NCBI GenBank assembly: GCA_022747635.1 | Contig: JAKTNV010000005.1 | Span: forward strand, 88,588,469-88,652,468 | Source of the DNA: Hetaerina americana | Taxonomy: Eukaryota > Arthropoda > Insecta > Odonata > Calopterygidae | Reading direction: 5' to 3' | DNA: 64,000 bases | Shown here: positions 45,058-55,430 of the stretch, in pieces | Layout of the letters: the number at the start of each line of letters is the position of its first letter | Position numbering within the stretch: the stretch's first letter is position 1 | Notes under the pieces: generated by a model | Told to the model about the DNA's origin: nothing | The model's input: only the letters and a program-made list of their open reading frames with translations | Database searches by the model: none | Program-made: the position numbers and the translations under genes

Positions 45058-48000
45058 ATTCGAATTCTGTTTTCCGATTTCTCTATCTTCCACTTGTGAC
45101 CCATGCCATGTTTTTTTCTTGCCGACATTAGTGGTGTTGATTCAGCGTGAGTTGAGCTATGCTTGGTCGGACCTTTTTCATCTTTGGCAGCCTGAGTAAC
45201 GGTGGACAAATTCCTTCGTCTCTCTGCCATGCTCCATTCGGTGTTCTTGGGGAGTGCGGCTCCATCATTAGGGAGCACAGCCACACATTGGCTCAAAGCA
45301 GTCGTTCATTTCCGTCAATATCCATGCCGCGTTCATGAAATGCTTTGCCTCCCCGCATCCCTAAATACTCGCTTCCAACCAACGTAAGTAGCCCTGGGAC
45401 ATGACCGCTCTATTGTTATCGCGCCGGCACCGCTCGCCTTTTCGGTTATTGCATTATATCAGGCCAGCCGTTTGAGAGAAGAGCGAGTATCTTTCGCTCC
45501 CTTGACGATGAAGAAGGCAAAGTTATTGCACCTCCTCTCTAGTACTTCGTTGCCGGCGCGCCTTGTCTCACTCATTCGTCGCCAGGTGTGTGGACGAGAT
45601 CACTCTAGTCGTTGGGGGCGGGGAAGGGGGGGTTCCGGGGGAGGGGGATGCTGGGCGGGGGAGAGAGGGCATTTCGTTCTATCCGGCAGCTCACCTTTCG
45701 ACCACCCGTGCTCGATTAGGTGCCGCCGCTACGGTGCAATGTTGAATCGATGGAGAAACCTCGGATGGACGCGGTGTGCCGTCGGGAGGAATGACTGCAA
45801 TGGAGGGGAGACTCACTTTAGCGGTTTGCCTTGCAAGATTATTCTCCGCTTTAAAGCGAGCCATTCTTGCTCATTTTATCCTGAAAACGGACTCGAAGAT
45901 ATCTGTGTAATGGAGCGATCTGCTGTTTTCGGTTGTAGGAAAGCGTAGGGTATCCACTTCCGGGAAATAATTGGAGCGAATTCTCTATGGAGCTTAATAT
46001 TTTATTTTGGTTCAATTAGAAAATATATGTATCTTTCTTCTGGATTAATTTTGGGTTTTGTATAGAAAAAAAATGTTCTCGCAAAATTTCATGCCCTAAA
46101 GAAAAATAAATTTGTAATATTATAATTAATTTTTTTTTCGATGCTGATTCTTATATGTCATTTAATGGTTCCTACCATGCAATACTAATTTAGATGCTGT
46201 TGAATTATATTACAATTTTGAAAATAAGATTTATAATGTAATTTATAATGTGTCGTGAAAAAAATTTAACTCTCAATCCCCATTCACCGGGGAAATCTCG
46301 GTTTTCTAGGTACTTCGGTATTATGAACGTTACGTTCGCAAATACAGAATTTCTTTAAGTGACGATCATTGAGGTGTTTGGGTGCGACCTTAGGTGCGTT
46401 AATAGTTTTGCGCATGGATGCAAGCATCGAACAGATCGATAATTTGAATCTTTTGTGGACGTTTTCAAAATATATAAAAAGTTTATGTCGTAGTAGGCGA
46501 TGTCTTCCATATCCTCAGTCCCCTTGCATCGGCTGTTGAATATTTATAATCCTTGTAAGGTTATTATTATCCTTGTAAGCTCGGTGAAATGATAGGATAG
46601 GGCCGGGGTCGCCATTGAGGAAAATGTAGGTGCATCGAAGTAATTTTTAGCAAGTTCTTGTGGATTCCCGATTGTCTTAACAATCCAGCGTTTCATAAAT
46701 ATTATTCTTTCACTTGATAAGGTAATATCAATTTGGGGAACACCTTGCAGCAGTAATGCTGGCGAGAAGTAAGAAATAAATAAAAAAGAATATAGATTTA
46801 AAAGGCGACTGTTAAAGATAAATCCTATGTTTTTGTAACAATACTTTTTACAGTACCTACTATTAGTTGCCACCAAGAATGCTCAGAGACGATAAGAAAA
46901 TTGTCTTTCACTGGGAAGAATATTTGAAAAAAAATGTTTTTCTATTGGACAAATCTCGAAGAAAGTTATTTGGTCGAAGGCAGGAGTCGAGCAAGGTTCA
47001 ATCGTCTCATCAATGCGGGAGAGTGTCGATTCGAATTTCACTCGCGTGAGCATTGTCTTGCTGTTATTCTTTTGTTCCTGTGTCGAGGCCATTGTCATCT
47101 CAGTTGTTTCTTTTCTTTGCTCGGAGGGAAAGGAGGGAGGGTGGCTCCTTCGCCCCCCTCCCCCTCGGTCTGGAATGCTGCTGCTCCCTCCCCAGACCCC
47201 TGAATGCATTCACTGCGAGTGCCTTTTTGCAGCCCTTCGAGGTCGTCCTCTCGGGGAGACTCTCACCCTGTCTGTCAGCCGTTGCCATCCACCCCCCCTC
47301 GTGCCCGAGGGTATTCATTCCCCTGAGGTTTTTTTTTGTCCGCACAATTTGCCGCCGCGCGTACTTCTTTCCTCGCCGACCCTTCCTTCCTTCCGCGCCG
47401 TCCTCGGCTACCATTATGGGGTTCCGTGCTCGACTAGGTCCCCGCCCTACTTTCTCCGCACCGTCGAGAACCCCATGCCGCCGCCTTCGTCCCACCCGGG
47501 CGCACCCGCTCGGTCGAAACCAAAGTTTCGCGGCGCAAAATGATTCCCGGATATTTTTTAATTTAATGCACCATATATATTGATGAACACCCTAACATCA
47601 GAAAAAAATCCCTTTCCTTTCCTTCGTCACCCAACTAGACTTCCCGTCAACCTGAATTACAGTGTACTAAATGACGTTCCCGAAATACGCCATCGTATTT
47701 ACCTGTAGTGCTATAACCGATGTAATAATTAATTATTGTTGAGATGGATACGGTTGGAAAAAACTGTAATCAAGTTAAAAAGGTTTTATTAGTGTAGAAA
47801 AAACGGTAATGCAATCATGGAAACGTTGGGACCGAATTTAAAATTTCAATATAGTGTGTGTGTGTGTGTGTGTGGTAGCCTCTGAGTCTATTCAAAACCT
47901 ACCTCCATAAAAAACAGTTTAAATTCCAAAATACAATTTTAACTGTCATTTTGTTGATTGTGTAATTTGGATGGAGCCACCATTGGCCAATAAATAAAGG

Positions 48001-50201
48001 GTTTGAATGAGCGTCTATTAAGTTTTTCTCCAGGACGCCATGGCGACGGTTCGCAGTGTCGCATTCAGTATTGCTTTCAGTTCGCACCAGTGATCGGTCT
48101 TGTACAAAATTGACTTGAAATAGTGTTCAGGAATGTGGCCCGAATGCCGCCCGTGGAAAATATAATTCAAGACCTTTCTGTGTTGCGACGCAAATTTAGA
48201 GCCCGTGTTATTTTCTCAAGGTCAACGTCATTCTGCATCTTTTTGCCGAAATTCCATTGCTACCGCAAACAAAAACAAGATTGTTTGTTCGTAAGTTGTC
48301 TGCAAAAATGTAGTTGACGTGGCTTTTGAATGCCCGTGTGCTGACTCCGCAAAATATATCTGCCATTGCCGAAAATTGAATTTGATTTCCATTAGAAAAT
48401 CAATATTGTGATTAAAAATTATTCGGCGTAATCCTTTCCGTTTGCAATGTGGTCCCATTCTCGTAGAAGGGAAGTTACCTACCGTTTGGATTTCATTTAA
48501 TTGGGTCTCCCTGGTGGCAAATATTGGCGAGTCCGGCATCGATCAGTCTCGGATGACAGATTAATTATTCCTCATGAGAAATCATTTGCATCCCTAGTGA
48601 AGATAGTGCCACCATACGCAGGGACGCCATCGTCTCCAGGTGTATTTTCTTCCACAGGGATCCGTAGGTGCCAGATATTTAGGAGATGCCACGATGCTTA
48701 ACGGTGAACGAAAATCTCAAGTAACAATTTCAGGCCCTTTTAACTCGCAACAATTAAAAATATACCAGCTTCATCATACTAGTGTCTTAATCATTCAACA
48801 TTTTTCAAGTGTAAGAGGAATGCCCTCTGATTAAATGTGATCCATTTATTCATACTAGGGTAATATACGTAATTAGTTTAGGTAGCTCGGAACTCTTTTA
48901 CGTAAGTGAGAGTCGGGTTGATATGTCAAAATTTAAAAGCTATCCTGAGGTAAAATCAGCCTGATTATAATGGAATAGCGTAGAATAAAAATTAATAGTT
49001 TCTTAAAGCTCAAGTACGTCGCGTTCCAGAATGAAGATATCGCGCTGGGCGTCCCTCACCACTAACATAAGCGCCTGCCAGCTCTGATTAGTAATTAAAC
49101 TCCAAAAATTGCCAGTTTTCATTCCTCAAGCACCCATTCCTTTGTTCTCCTCCGATATCCGTCGTTGTTCTCGTAATGAAAGAAAACCACCGTTTCAATT
49201 TTGTGCGCTCCTTATTTAGTCCCCATTATCCCCCGCCTTTCTCTCCTCGCCATCCTCCCTCGTAATGGAAATCGGACTCAGGTGGAATTAGGAGGCAGTT
49301 GTCCAAACCATTTTTTCCCTCAAAATAAATTTCCGAAATGAATCGGGATTCCGAAATCAAAAGAGTCCTCCGTTGCCCCCATTACCTTTTTTTTCCCAAC
49401 GAGCAAGAAACGGTCCCCCGGCCACCTTTCCCTTCGCCCGGTGCCTACGTGCCCTCTCTCACTCGCTCGCTCACTCTCCGTCCCTCCCCGGAAACCCGCT
49501 CCCCGCCCCCGCACGCCTCCTCCACCACCCTCCAGTCCCTCCGAGCGATGTTCTCCGTGGGGTACTTCACTCTTCTTCCGACACGCAACTTTCTTCATTC
49601 CTTTCTTCGTCACCCATTCCGCCCATTTCCCCTTCCACGCCCTCTCAGCCTCCCCTTCCCCCGTTGACCTTTAAAAGCAACCGCTTCCCCCTCCCCCCCC
49701 CACACACACCCCGCCCTCTGCTCACCCTTTCTCATCACCCGCTCCCTCACTCGGTGAGCCGCCTCGGATGGTGGCGCTCCCACGCAGCGAGTTCTCCAAC
49801 CTCTTCGCTCAGAGTTGCACCCGTCGCCCCACCAGAGTGCACCCGTGAACGCGATTTCGACGCGTGAAATTCTCTCTTGGGACCTCTTAATAATGAAAAA
49901 TGCATATTATGCGACCGAAATACTCTCAGTGACCGAAATCTTGGAAGTGGGGCCTGACCTGACGCCTCGGTCCACCTGCGGGAAAATATCACCCCAAGAG
50001 GCCCATCCATGTAGTCTCTTGGTAATTCAGTATTACTTTGAGCAACCGAATATTGAATTTATCAATATCAAACTTAGATAAATTCACCGGGAAATCTTAG
50101 TATTGTACCATTTTTAGTTTGGAATTTAAAATTATGGATCGAAAATAACGCAGCTCATTATTCTTACGGCCTTATGAATTCTCTCGCGCACAATTGACGT
50201 A
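45056..50201. other. Long unannotated interval with several GC/CT-rich blocks
   Basis: GC-rich at about 45,420-45,900 (ORF 45,472-45,948, 158 codons, Gly/Ser/Cys-rich). Pyrimidine-rich at about 47,130-47,520 (two overlapping 176-codon ORFs in different frames, 47,013-47,543 and 47,053-47,583, plus a long opposite-strand frame) and at about 49,400-49,750 (ORFs at 49,338-49,667 and 49,373-49,867, Pro/Ser-rich). A (GT)n run of about 11 units lies at about 47,852-47,873. Overlap of long frames in several registers points to composition, not coding. No transposon landmarks were recognised. Confidence 0.5.
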
Positions 50202-50757
50202 CTGGGTTCGTCCGGAAAATAAGTGTACTGACTCCTGGGCTGGGCGCGCCGCTCCAGGCGCGCCCAGCACCGCTCTGACGGGCTGCGATTGGAGGGGGGT
50301 ATGTTGGCAAGCGACGCTGAAAAAGGCAGTCGGCTCTGAGCTGTGGTGTAGTGAGGAGCTCTGTTAACGCTAGCCTCCACGCTCGACCCACGCCACGGAA
50401 CGCGATGCCGAAGTTTTTGGAGCAGCGTTATTCCATCAAATTTGCGGTAAAGCTTGGGAAATCGTCTACCGAAACTGTCGGTATGATTAACCAGGCTTAC
50501 GGGGAGTCAGCCATGTCCAGAAACATGATCTTTCGGTGGCACAAGATGTTCGTGGAGGGCAGAGAAGAGGTCGACGACGAGTCTTCGAGAGGTTCCCGAT
50601 GATGCCTTCGCGGGAGCGTTCCAGGAATGGGAACGCCGCTGGAACAAGTGTATCGACTCACAAGGGTCCTATTTTGAGGAATATTAGCTTAAGATATGTA
50701 AAAGTGTAATAAATTTTTTTCCTGAGCTCAGTACACTTATTTTCCGGACGAACCCTG
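50202..50757 (+). mobile_element. Mariner deletion derivative with both terminal repeats and TA duplication
   Basis: Terminal inverted repeats are CTGGGTTCGTCCGGAAAATA at 50,202 and its near-exact inverse ending at 50,757 (29 of 30 outer bases match). The element is bounded by TA at 50,200-50,201 and at 50,758-50,759, the mariner target duplication. At 556 bp it is well short of the about 1.3 kb of an autonomous mariner. The inside keeps the two ends of the transposase gene and lacks the catalytic centre (see next entry). It can only have moved using a transposase from a full-length relative. Confidence 0.95.
50405..50690 (+). pseudogene. Internally deleted mariner transposase
   Basis: The ORF from ATG 50,405 to the stop at 50,600 (65 codons) carries the N-terminal DNA-binding helix-turn-helix: LEQRYSIKFAVKLGKSSTET, INQAYGESAMSRNMIFRWHK, then the EEVDDESSRGSR linker. 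Right after it, in another frame, comes AFQEWERRWNKCIDSQGSYF, which is the extreme C-terminus of the family (WxxRWxKCI...GDYF). The catalytic D,D34D core that normally lies between (about 200 residues) is gone. A truncated protein of this kind could bind the terminal repeats but not cut DNA; whether it is expressed is unknown. Confidence 0.9.
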
Positions 50758-50914
50758 TATCAATATGAGATGGGTGGCGCTTGAATAATTGACGATGATG
50801 CCGGCATTTCGAGACGCATCCTTACTCACTTACGTAGGGTACATCTTATTCTTTTACTTACATCGTCACTAAATGAGGTGCGTTTTAGGAGGTATAACTC
50901 TTATCGAGTTTATA
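50758..50914. other. Spacer between two mariner elements
   Basis: 157 bp of unassigned sequence. Confidence 0.6.
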
Positions 50915-51890
50915 CGAGGTATATTCGAAGAAAAAGGCTCGTTTGGTCATAAAATTATATTATCATTAGAAAAAGGTTTTTACTATAGACTTGATTGAAG
51001 TTATTTATTTATTGACAGTTTTAGTTTACTTCAAACCAATACACCTTACTGCATAATCGCCGTTCACTCGTTAGCACTTTTAGTAACGCTGCACTAGCTT
51101 ATTTCATCCCTCAGTATCGAAGTTCACCGCCCCGGAGTTGGTCCAGTTGAAAACGGCAGTATAGATTTCCTCGTCGTCTGCAAACCGTTGTCCCCAAAGC
51201 CACTGTTTCAAGTGCAAGAAGAGGAAATGGTGGCTTGATGCGTGTTTATGTCATCTCCGTCTTCTCAATGGAGTTCCGAAAACGCTCGTCCACTTAACAA
51301 CATTCTCTGCCCTTTGTGTTGGTGGTAAGCATTTTCGGTTACCACCTCGCACACAATTTGTGATGTTCGAGATTTTCCGTAACAGTCGTGTAAATACTCG
51401 TTGTAGTACGCCCAATAAGAGGGCATTCAGCAGCAGGAGACTAATCGTCAACTGTCAATCAGATCACATTTCTTAATCCACTTTTTGAACGATTTAATCG
51501 ATATGGATACTGGGCCTGCAACTCCGCTATTCACCATGCGCATTGTGTGTCCTTGTTTGAAGTCTCAGCACCATTGTCTCCCCTTTCCTTCACTCATTAC
51601 TCTACGTACATAAACCAGGCACAACTTCCGAATAATTTGGATAGCTGATGATATTCCTGCACACAAAAATCGCATCACAGCACGTACTTAGAAGCTGATT
51701 GGAGCAGCGATTTTTCACGGATAATGTTATCATATGCATTCACCCTTAGGCAAACGACTGCAGAGTCAAACCAATAACTTAAGTGGCTTTAGAAGCAATC
51801 AATAGATGACGCTGCATACGTACAACATCCGTCTGATTCGCCAATTTTTAAATATAAGAAAACGTGCCTTACTTTTCGAATATGCTTCCT
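50915..51890 (-). mobile_element. Second mariner element, different subfamily, decayed
   Basis: Left end TACGAGGTATATTCGAAGAA and right end, read inward on the minus strand, GGAAGCATATTCGAAAAGTA share ATATTCGAA and AAGGC(T/A)CGTTT, so they are degenerate terminal repeats. Minus-strand reading contains IYTTVTENLEHHKLCARW (about 51,410-51,345), then PKMLTTNTKGRE, and then, after only about 100 bp, HFLFLHLKQWLWGQRFADDE (about 51,225-51,165) and the tail. HKLCARWVPK and HLKxWLxxxRFxxDEE are typical mariner blocks, normally separated by the D,D34D core. That core is missing here. The subfamily differs from the neighbour at 50,202 by terminal repeat and protein. Confidence 0.75.
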
Positions 51891-53529
51891 GTTATCTAAT
51901 ACATGTTTTGAAAGATTTCTGAAGACAAAGAAAACGTCTGCTTACACTATTGTTTTAAATCTTCATGGGAACTATTCCCATCTTTCGTGAGCCAAAAAAT
52001 GTTTCTGTTTTCTCCTATGTAGGGATTATCTAACGTCCCTTCTGGCACTACCTCCCGCGTCATACTCTCCATTATCTCTCCATGTCCGCTTTTCCTATTG
52101 TATTCCAATTTCCATCGCGAATACGTAGTATTCATTTGATGGAAACTTTAACTTGATTTTTTGAAATCTTTGTTTTCCCTTGACATACGTCTCTTTTTCG
52201 CTTGGTAATAGGGAGTAAACTGACATAATCAATGCGAAAGGTTTTCTCGAAGAACGGCATTCCTTTCTGGATATGGGACAGTTTCAAACAAATAGGTTGC
52301 AGGCACCCTCATCTGCACTTTTCCAACCGGTGGCTTACGCTCCGCGTCCTAGACTTTGATCTACTTGACGGCGGGAAGGCGAATGAGTCCGTGGGCCGAG
52401 CGAGAGGTTTTTCACTGTCGACTTTCCATTTCGCTGGTCAAGTCTTGTTCGGCTTCGCTGCCGGTCCCGTCGGAAGTCGCGACCCTGACTTTGAGAAGCG
52501 TCGTCCCAGAAGGTTTGCATCCATTCCCTCGTTAATCGCTTCTGTCCGAAGGGGATTCTATTTAGTATCTTTTTGAAATTAATTTCTGGAATTATTATAC
52601 TCACAACCTCTGATGGCAGTACAGTAAAAAGTATATGCATGCCAATTACGAGAATTGAATCGACCGAGTTATGACTTTAAGGGATGCTTTTCGCAGATAT
52701 GATAATTGAGGTCCTTTTATAGCTGTCGGGGAAGAAGTAGTAATAATGCGCGCGAATGATACCCATCCCATGAGGAAAGGAAGGTGACACCAGAGAGGAC
52801 AAAGACCGAGCAAGGACGAGGACAGAGAGGCCTTGGGCGGAGTCCTGTTGATGGATGAATAGATGGCAGACCATTAGATGGATGAGGAAGACAGATGTGT
52901 CTCGTGGCGCACCACGTAATGGACGCGAAAGAATGGACCCTCGGGCCGGGAGGGTTGCTCCGATTTAGGAACTCGAGTTTTCCACGTTGTATCGATTGCT
53001 TGAGTGGAGAGTTCTCGGGTACACGATAGGGATAAGAAAAATTGCCGACGTTTAAACATTGGATGTCACTGTACAAGAGGTTGAAATTTCCTTAGCCACG
53101 ATTTACTCGTGCTTAATGAATGGTAAAAAGTTCGACTGTTACAATTGAACTGAGAAGGGAGAAATGCTGCGGCGCCTTTTTTTAGGAAAAATAAAACGGT
53201 TGCATAACACAAGGCAGAGTAATACGCACCTCGTCGCAGTGAGAGTGCGCACGCGTCACTCTCACTATGGCCTAACGTGGGAAAGCAATTTGCGAAACAT
53301 TTGCTGAGTTATTGAATTTATTTTATCAACGATATATGAACCATACATTTCAAGAAATATTTCGTCTCGTTCATTCTGAAATAGATAAATGTTTTGCAGC
53401 GATCGGGTCCGTAGTTATCTCTTATTCCGATAGTCCTTGTCGCCTACAGCTCCTCTCGTTTGTGTATAACATTATAGCGCACTTAGACACCTTTAGATAC
53501 ACCTGTAGTTATCATAATATTCATGTTTG
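51891..53529. other. Unannotated interval
   Basis: ORFs at 52,232-52,576 (plus, 114 codons) and 53,076-52,717 (minus, 119 codons) have no recognised motif. No transposon landmarks. Confidence 0.5.
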
Positions 53530-53533
53530 ATTA

Positions 53534-53570
<37 letters not shown>

Positions 53571-53586
53571 TATACATATATATAGA
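53530..53586. repeat. (TA)n microsatellite with TACATA interruptions
   Basis: TA tract interrupted by GTATA and CATATA units, just downstream (on the element's strand) of the LINE-A tail. Confidence 0.9.
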
Positions 53587-53624
53587 TGATACACTTTAGT
53601 GAAAGTCTCACGGACGTGAATAAT

Positions 53625-55115
53625 ACATCTACATCTACATCTACATAATACCCCGCAAGCCGCCGCAAGGGCGTGTGGCGGGGGGTGTTAGGTCACCAAC
53701 CGTAAAAAAGAAAAATACCACATGCAAAAAAAAACAACACGGAAAATTACACTCACAGCAGCGCACACACTCATGCAAAAATCCCTTCATCCAATACTCA
53801 TGCAAACACATATACCGCAAAACAACTAAAAAACTGCACCCCATGATGCAGCACGAAAGACATCCTACAAAACGGAAGCCAGGACACAACAAGCAAGAAA
53901 TTGAAACATCACTACCACATGAAAATGCACCACGAAACACTCTACCCCCAAAGAGTCTCTAATTGGCAGGGAATGCGACCCAACGTTGCAGGTAGCAGGA
54001 ATTTGCCCCCGCGGAGAGGGACGAGGGATTGAAAGGGAAACTTAAAAACAGATGAACGGAACACGAATGAGGTCATTCGGAAAGAATGGGTTATTATAAC
54101 AAAACACATAAGGTTAGTGGAAGAGCATGCATTTAAATACAACTAATTATTTTTTAGACGCTGAGGGTGGCAAGTGGAATTTTTGCTATCTATAACCCTG
54201 CAGTTGCTATCCCGTATTGTCCGTGGGAAGAAGGAGTCCTTGAGTCGGCTAGTTCTGGCATCTATTTCCCGAATTTTATATGCATGATCCAAGCGACCAA
54301 TGTATGTAGGAGTACGAATAATTTGCGAGACCTCGGTGCTGAAACATGCGGATCTAAATTTATTTAATAATTTCAATCTTGCATTGAATCGTCTCTCAGC
54401 CAATGATTCCCACCCCAAATCCATGAGCATTTCGGTGACGCTTTGCGTTTTATCGTAGAAATTTTTTACAAAACGGGCTGCCCGGCGTTGAACCTTCTCA
54501 ATTTCCCGAATGAGACCTTTTTCACTCGGATCCCACACGCTGCATGCGTATTCTAAATGAGGCCTTACAAGAGCGTGGTAACAACGTTCCTTGACCTTCG
54601 AGTCACTTTTGCCGACAATGCGTCTAATGAATCCCAATTTTTTATATGCTTGACCGCAGACTTTACGTATGTGAGTCCCCCAAGTTAAGTCTTTTGTGAA
54701 TGTGACACCTAGGTATTTCACCGTATCAACTACTGCTAGGCCACCTCCAGCTAATTTGTAAGCAAATCCCGTTGATCTTTTAAAGAAATTTACCACTGAA
54801 CATTTATTATAATTTAGAGTCAATCCCCAGTTAGAACACCATTTAGTAATGCAATCTAAATCCTGCTCTAGAATAAAACGATCCTCATCCCCAGATATCT
54901 CCCGATAGATCACCGTGTCATCCGCGAACATCCTAATTTTACTTTTCACTTCGCGGTTCAAATCGTTAACAAAAATCAAGAAAAGCAACGGCCCGATCAC
55001 ACTTCCCTGAGGTACCCCCGACGTGACTCGAACGCTGTCGGAACTAGCGCCATCAAGGACTACCCTCTGTTCCCGCTCCGAAAGAAAATCTTTAACCCAA
55101 CTTATGGCGCCCTTA
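53625..55115 (-). mobile_element. LINE-A, best copy: 5'-truncated non-LTR retrotransposon
   Basis: On the minus strand, from 55,115 to 54,143 there is an uninterrupted RT frame, then about 515 bp of 3' UTR with a GC hairpin (CCGCC...GGCGG within 53,650-53,690), then a (TGTAGA)n tail at 53,647-53,625. A simple-repeat 3' end is typical of CR1-like LINEs, whose RT recognises its own UTR. The RT fingers and the endonuclease are lost by 5' truncation near 55,115. The near-identity of 53,625-54,365 to 24,472-25,215 shows relatively recent amplification. No convincing target-site duplication was seen. Confidence 0.92.
54143..55115 (-). CDS. Reverse transcriptase C-terminal half (partial, LINE-A)
   Basis: The first Met is at 55,000 (285 codons to the stop), but the open frame continues upstream to about 55,115 with AISWVKDFLSEREQRVVLDG and the diagnostic GVPQGSVIGPLLFL straddling that Met, so the Met is internal and the gene is 5'-truncated. 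Numbering from the Met: catalytic FADD at residues 25-28, GLTLNYNKC at 59-67, YLGV at 96-99, a thumb region with VRPHLEYACSVWD and RRAARF, then SLAERRFNARLKLL and the ending FFPRTIRDSNCRVIDS. The protein would polymerise cDNA from element RNA at a nicked target. Without fingers and endonuclease this copy cannot act alone. Confidence 0.9.
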
Positions 55116-55116
55116 T

Positions 55117-55430
55117 TTATAAAATAATGTATATGAAGTTATCACTTGTGGACAAAAACACAGAAACACACAAAAAAGAAAAGAAACTCACCAGGTTTCG
55201 AATTTTCGGTGGTCCACGCCACCTTTCTCAAGGAAGAGAAGGACAGAACTCTGTCCTTCCTTTTATTAATTGGCGGGAATATGATGTGTGAAGGTGCAGC
55301 ACCATTAGGACGGAAAGAGTTACCCGTCGTTCGTACACGGCCCGTTTTATTACCAATTTTTAGCAATGGATGACAAATCTGAAAGCTCAAACCAAATGAG
55401 CCTAGCGCCCCCGACACCCTCCTCTGCAAA
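55117..55430 (-). mobile_element. Penelope-like element 3' region (candidate)
   Basis: The minus-strand ORF 55,429-55,142 contains NGAAPSHIIFPPINKRKDRV, then SFSSLRKVAWTTENSKPGEF. The DNA shows CTTGAGAAAGGTGGCGTGGA, then CCACCGAAAATTCGAAACC, the CTnGAnAAAGG-stem-GAAAC arrangement typical of the 3' part of Penelope-like elements, followed by CCACAAGTGATAACTTCATA. LINE-A begins immediately next to its end, suggesting LINE-A inserted into it or at its edge. Family assignment is inference from motif layout. Confidence 0.5.

Noticed and set aside
44803..45296. ORFs of 96-172 codons rich in Tyr-Ile over microsatellites (also near 10.1-10.35 kb, 39.7-40.5 kb)
   Set aside because: They are translations of (TA)n/(TG)n simple repeats, open in many frames on both strands.
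47013..47583. Two 176-codon ORFs overlapping in different frames
   Set aside because: Simultaneous openness in several frames in C/T-rich DNA indicates composition bias, not coding.
54167..54367. Plus-strand 66-codon ORF repeated at 25,010-25,210
   Set aside because: Antisense shadow of the LINE-A RT C-terminus and stop region in two related copies.
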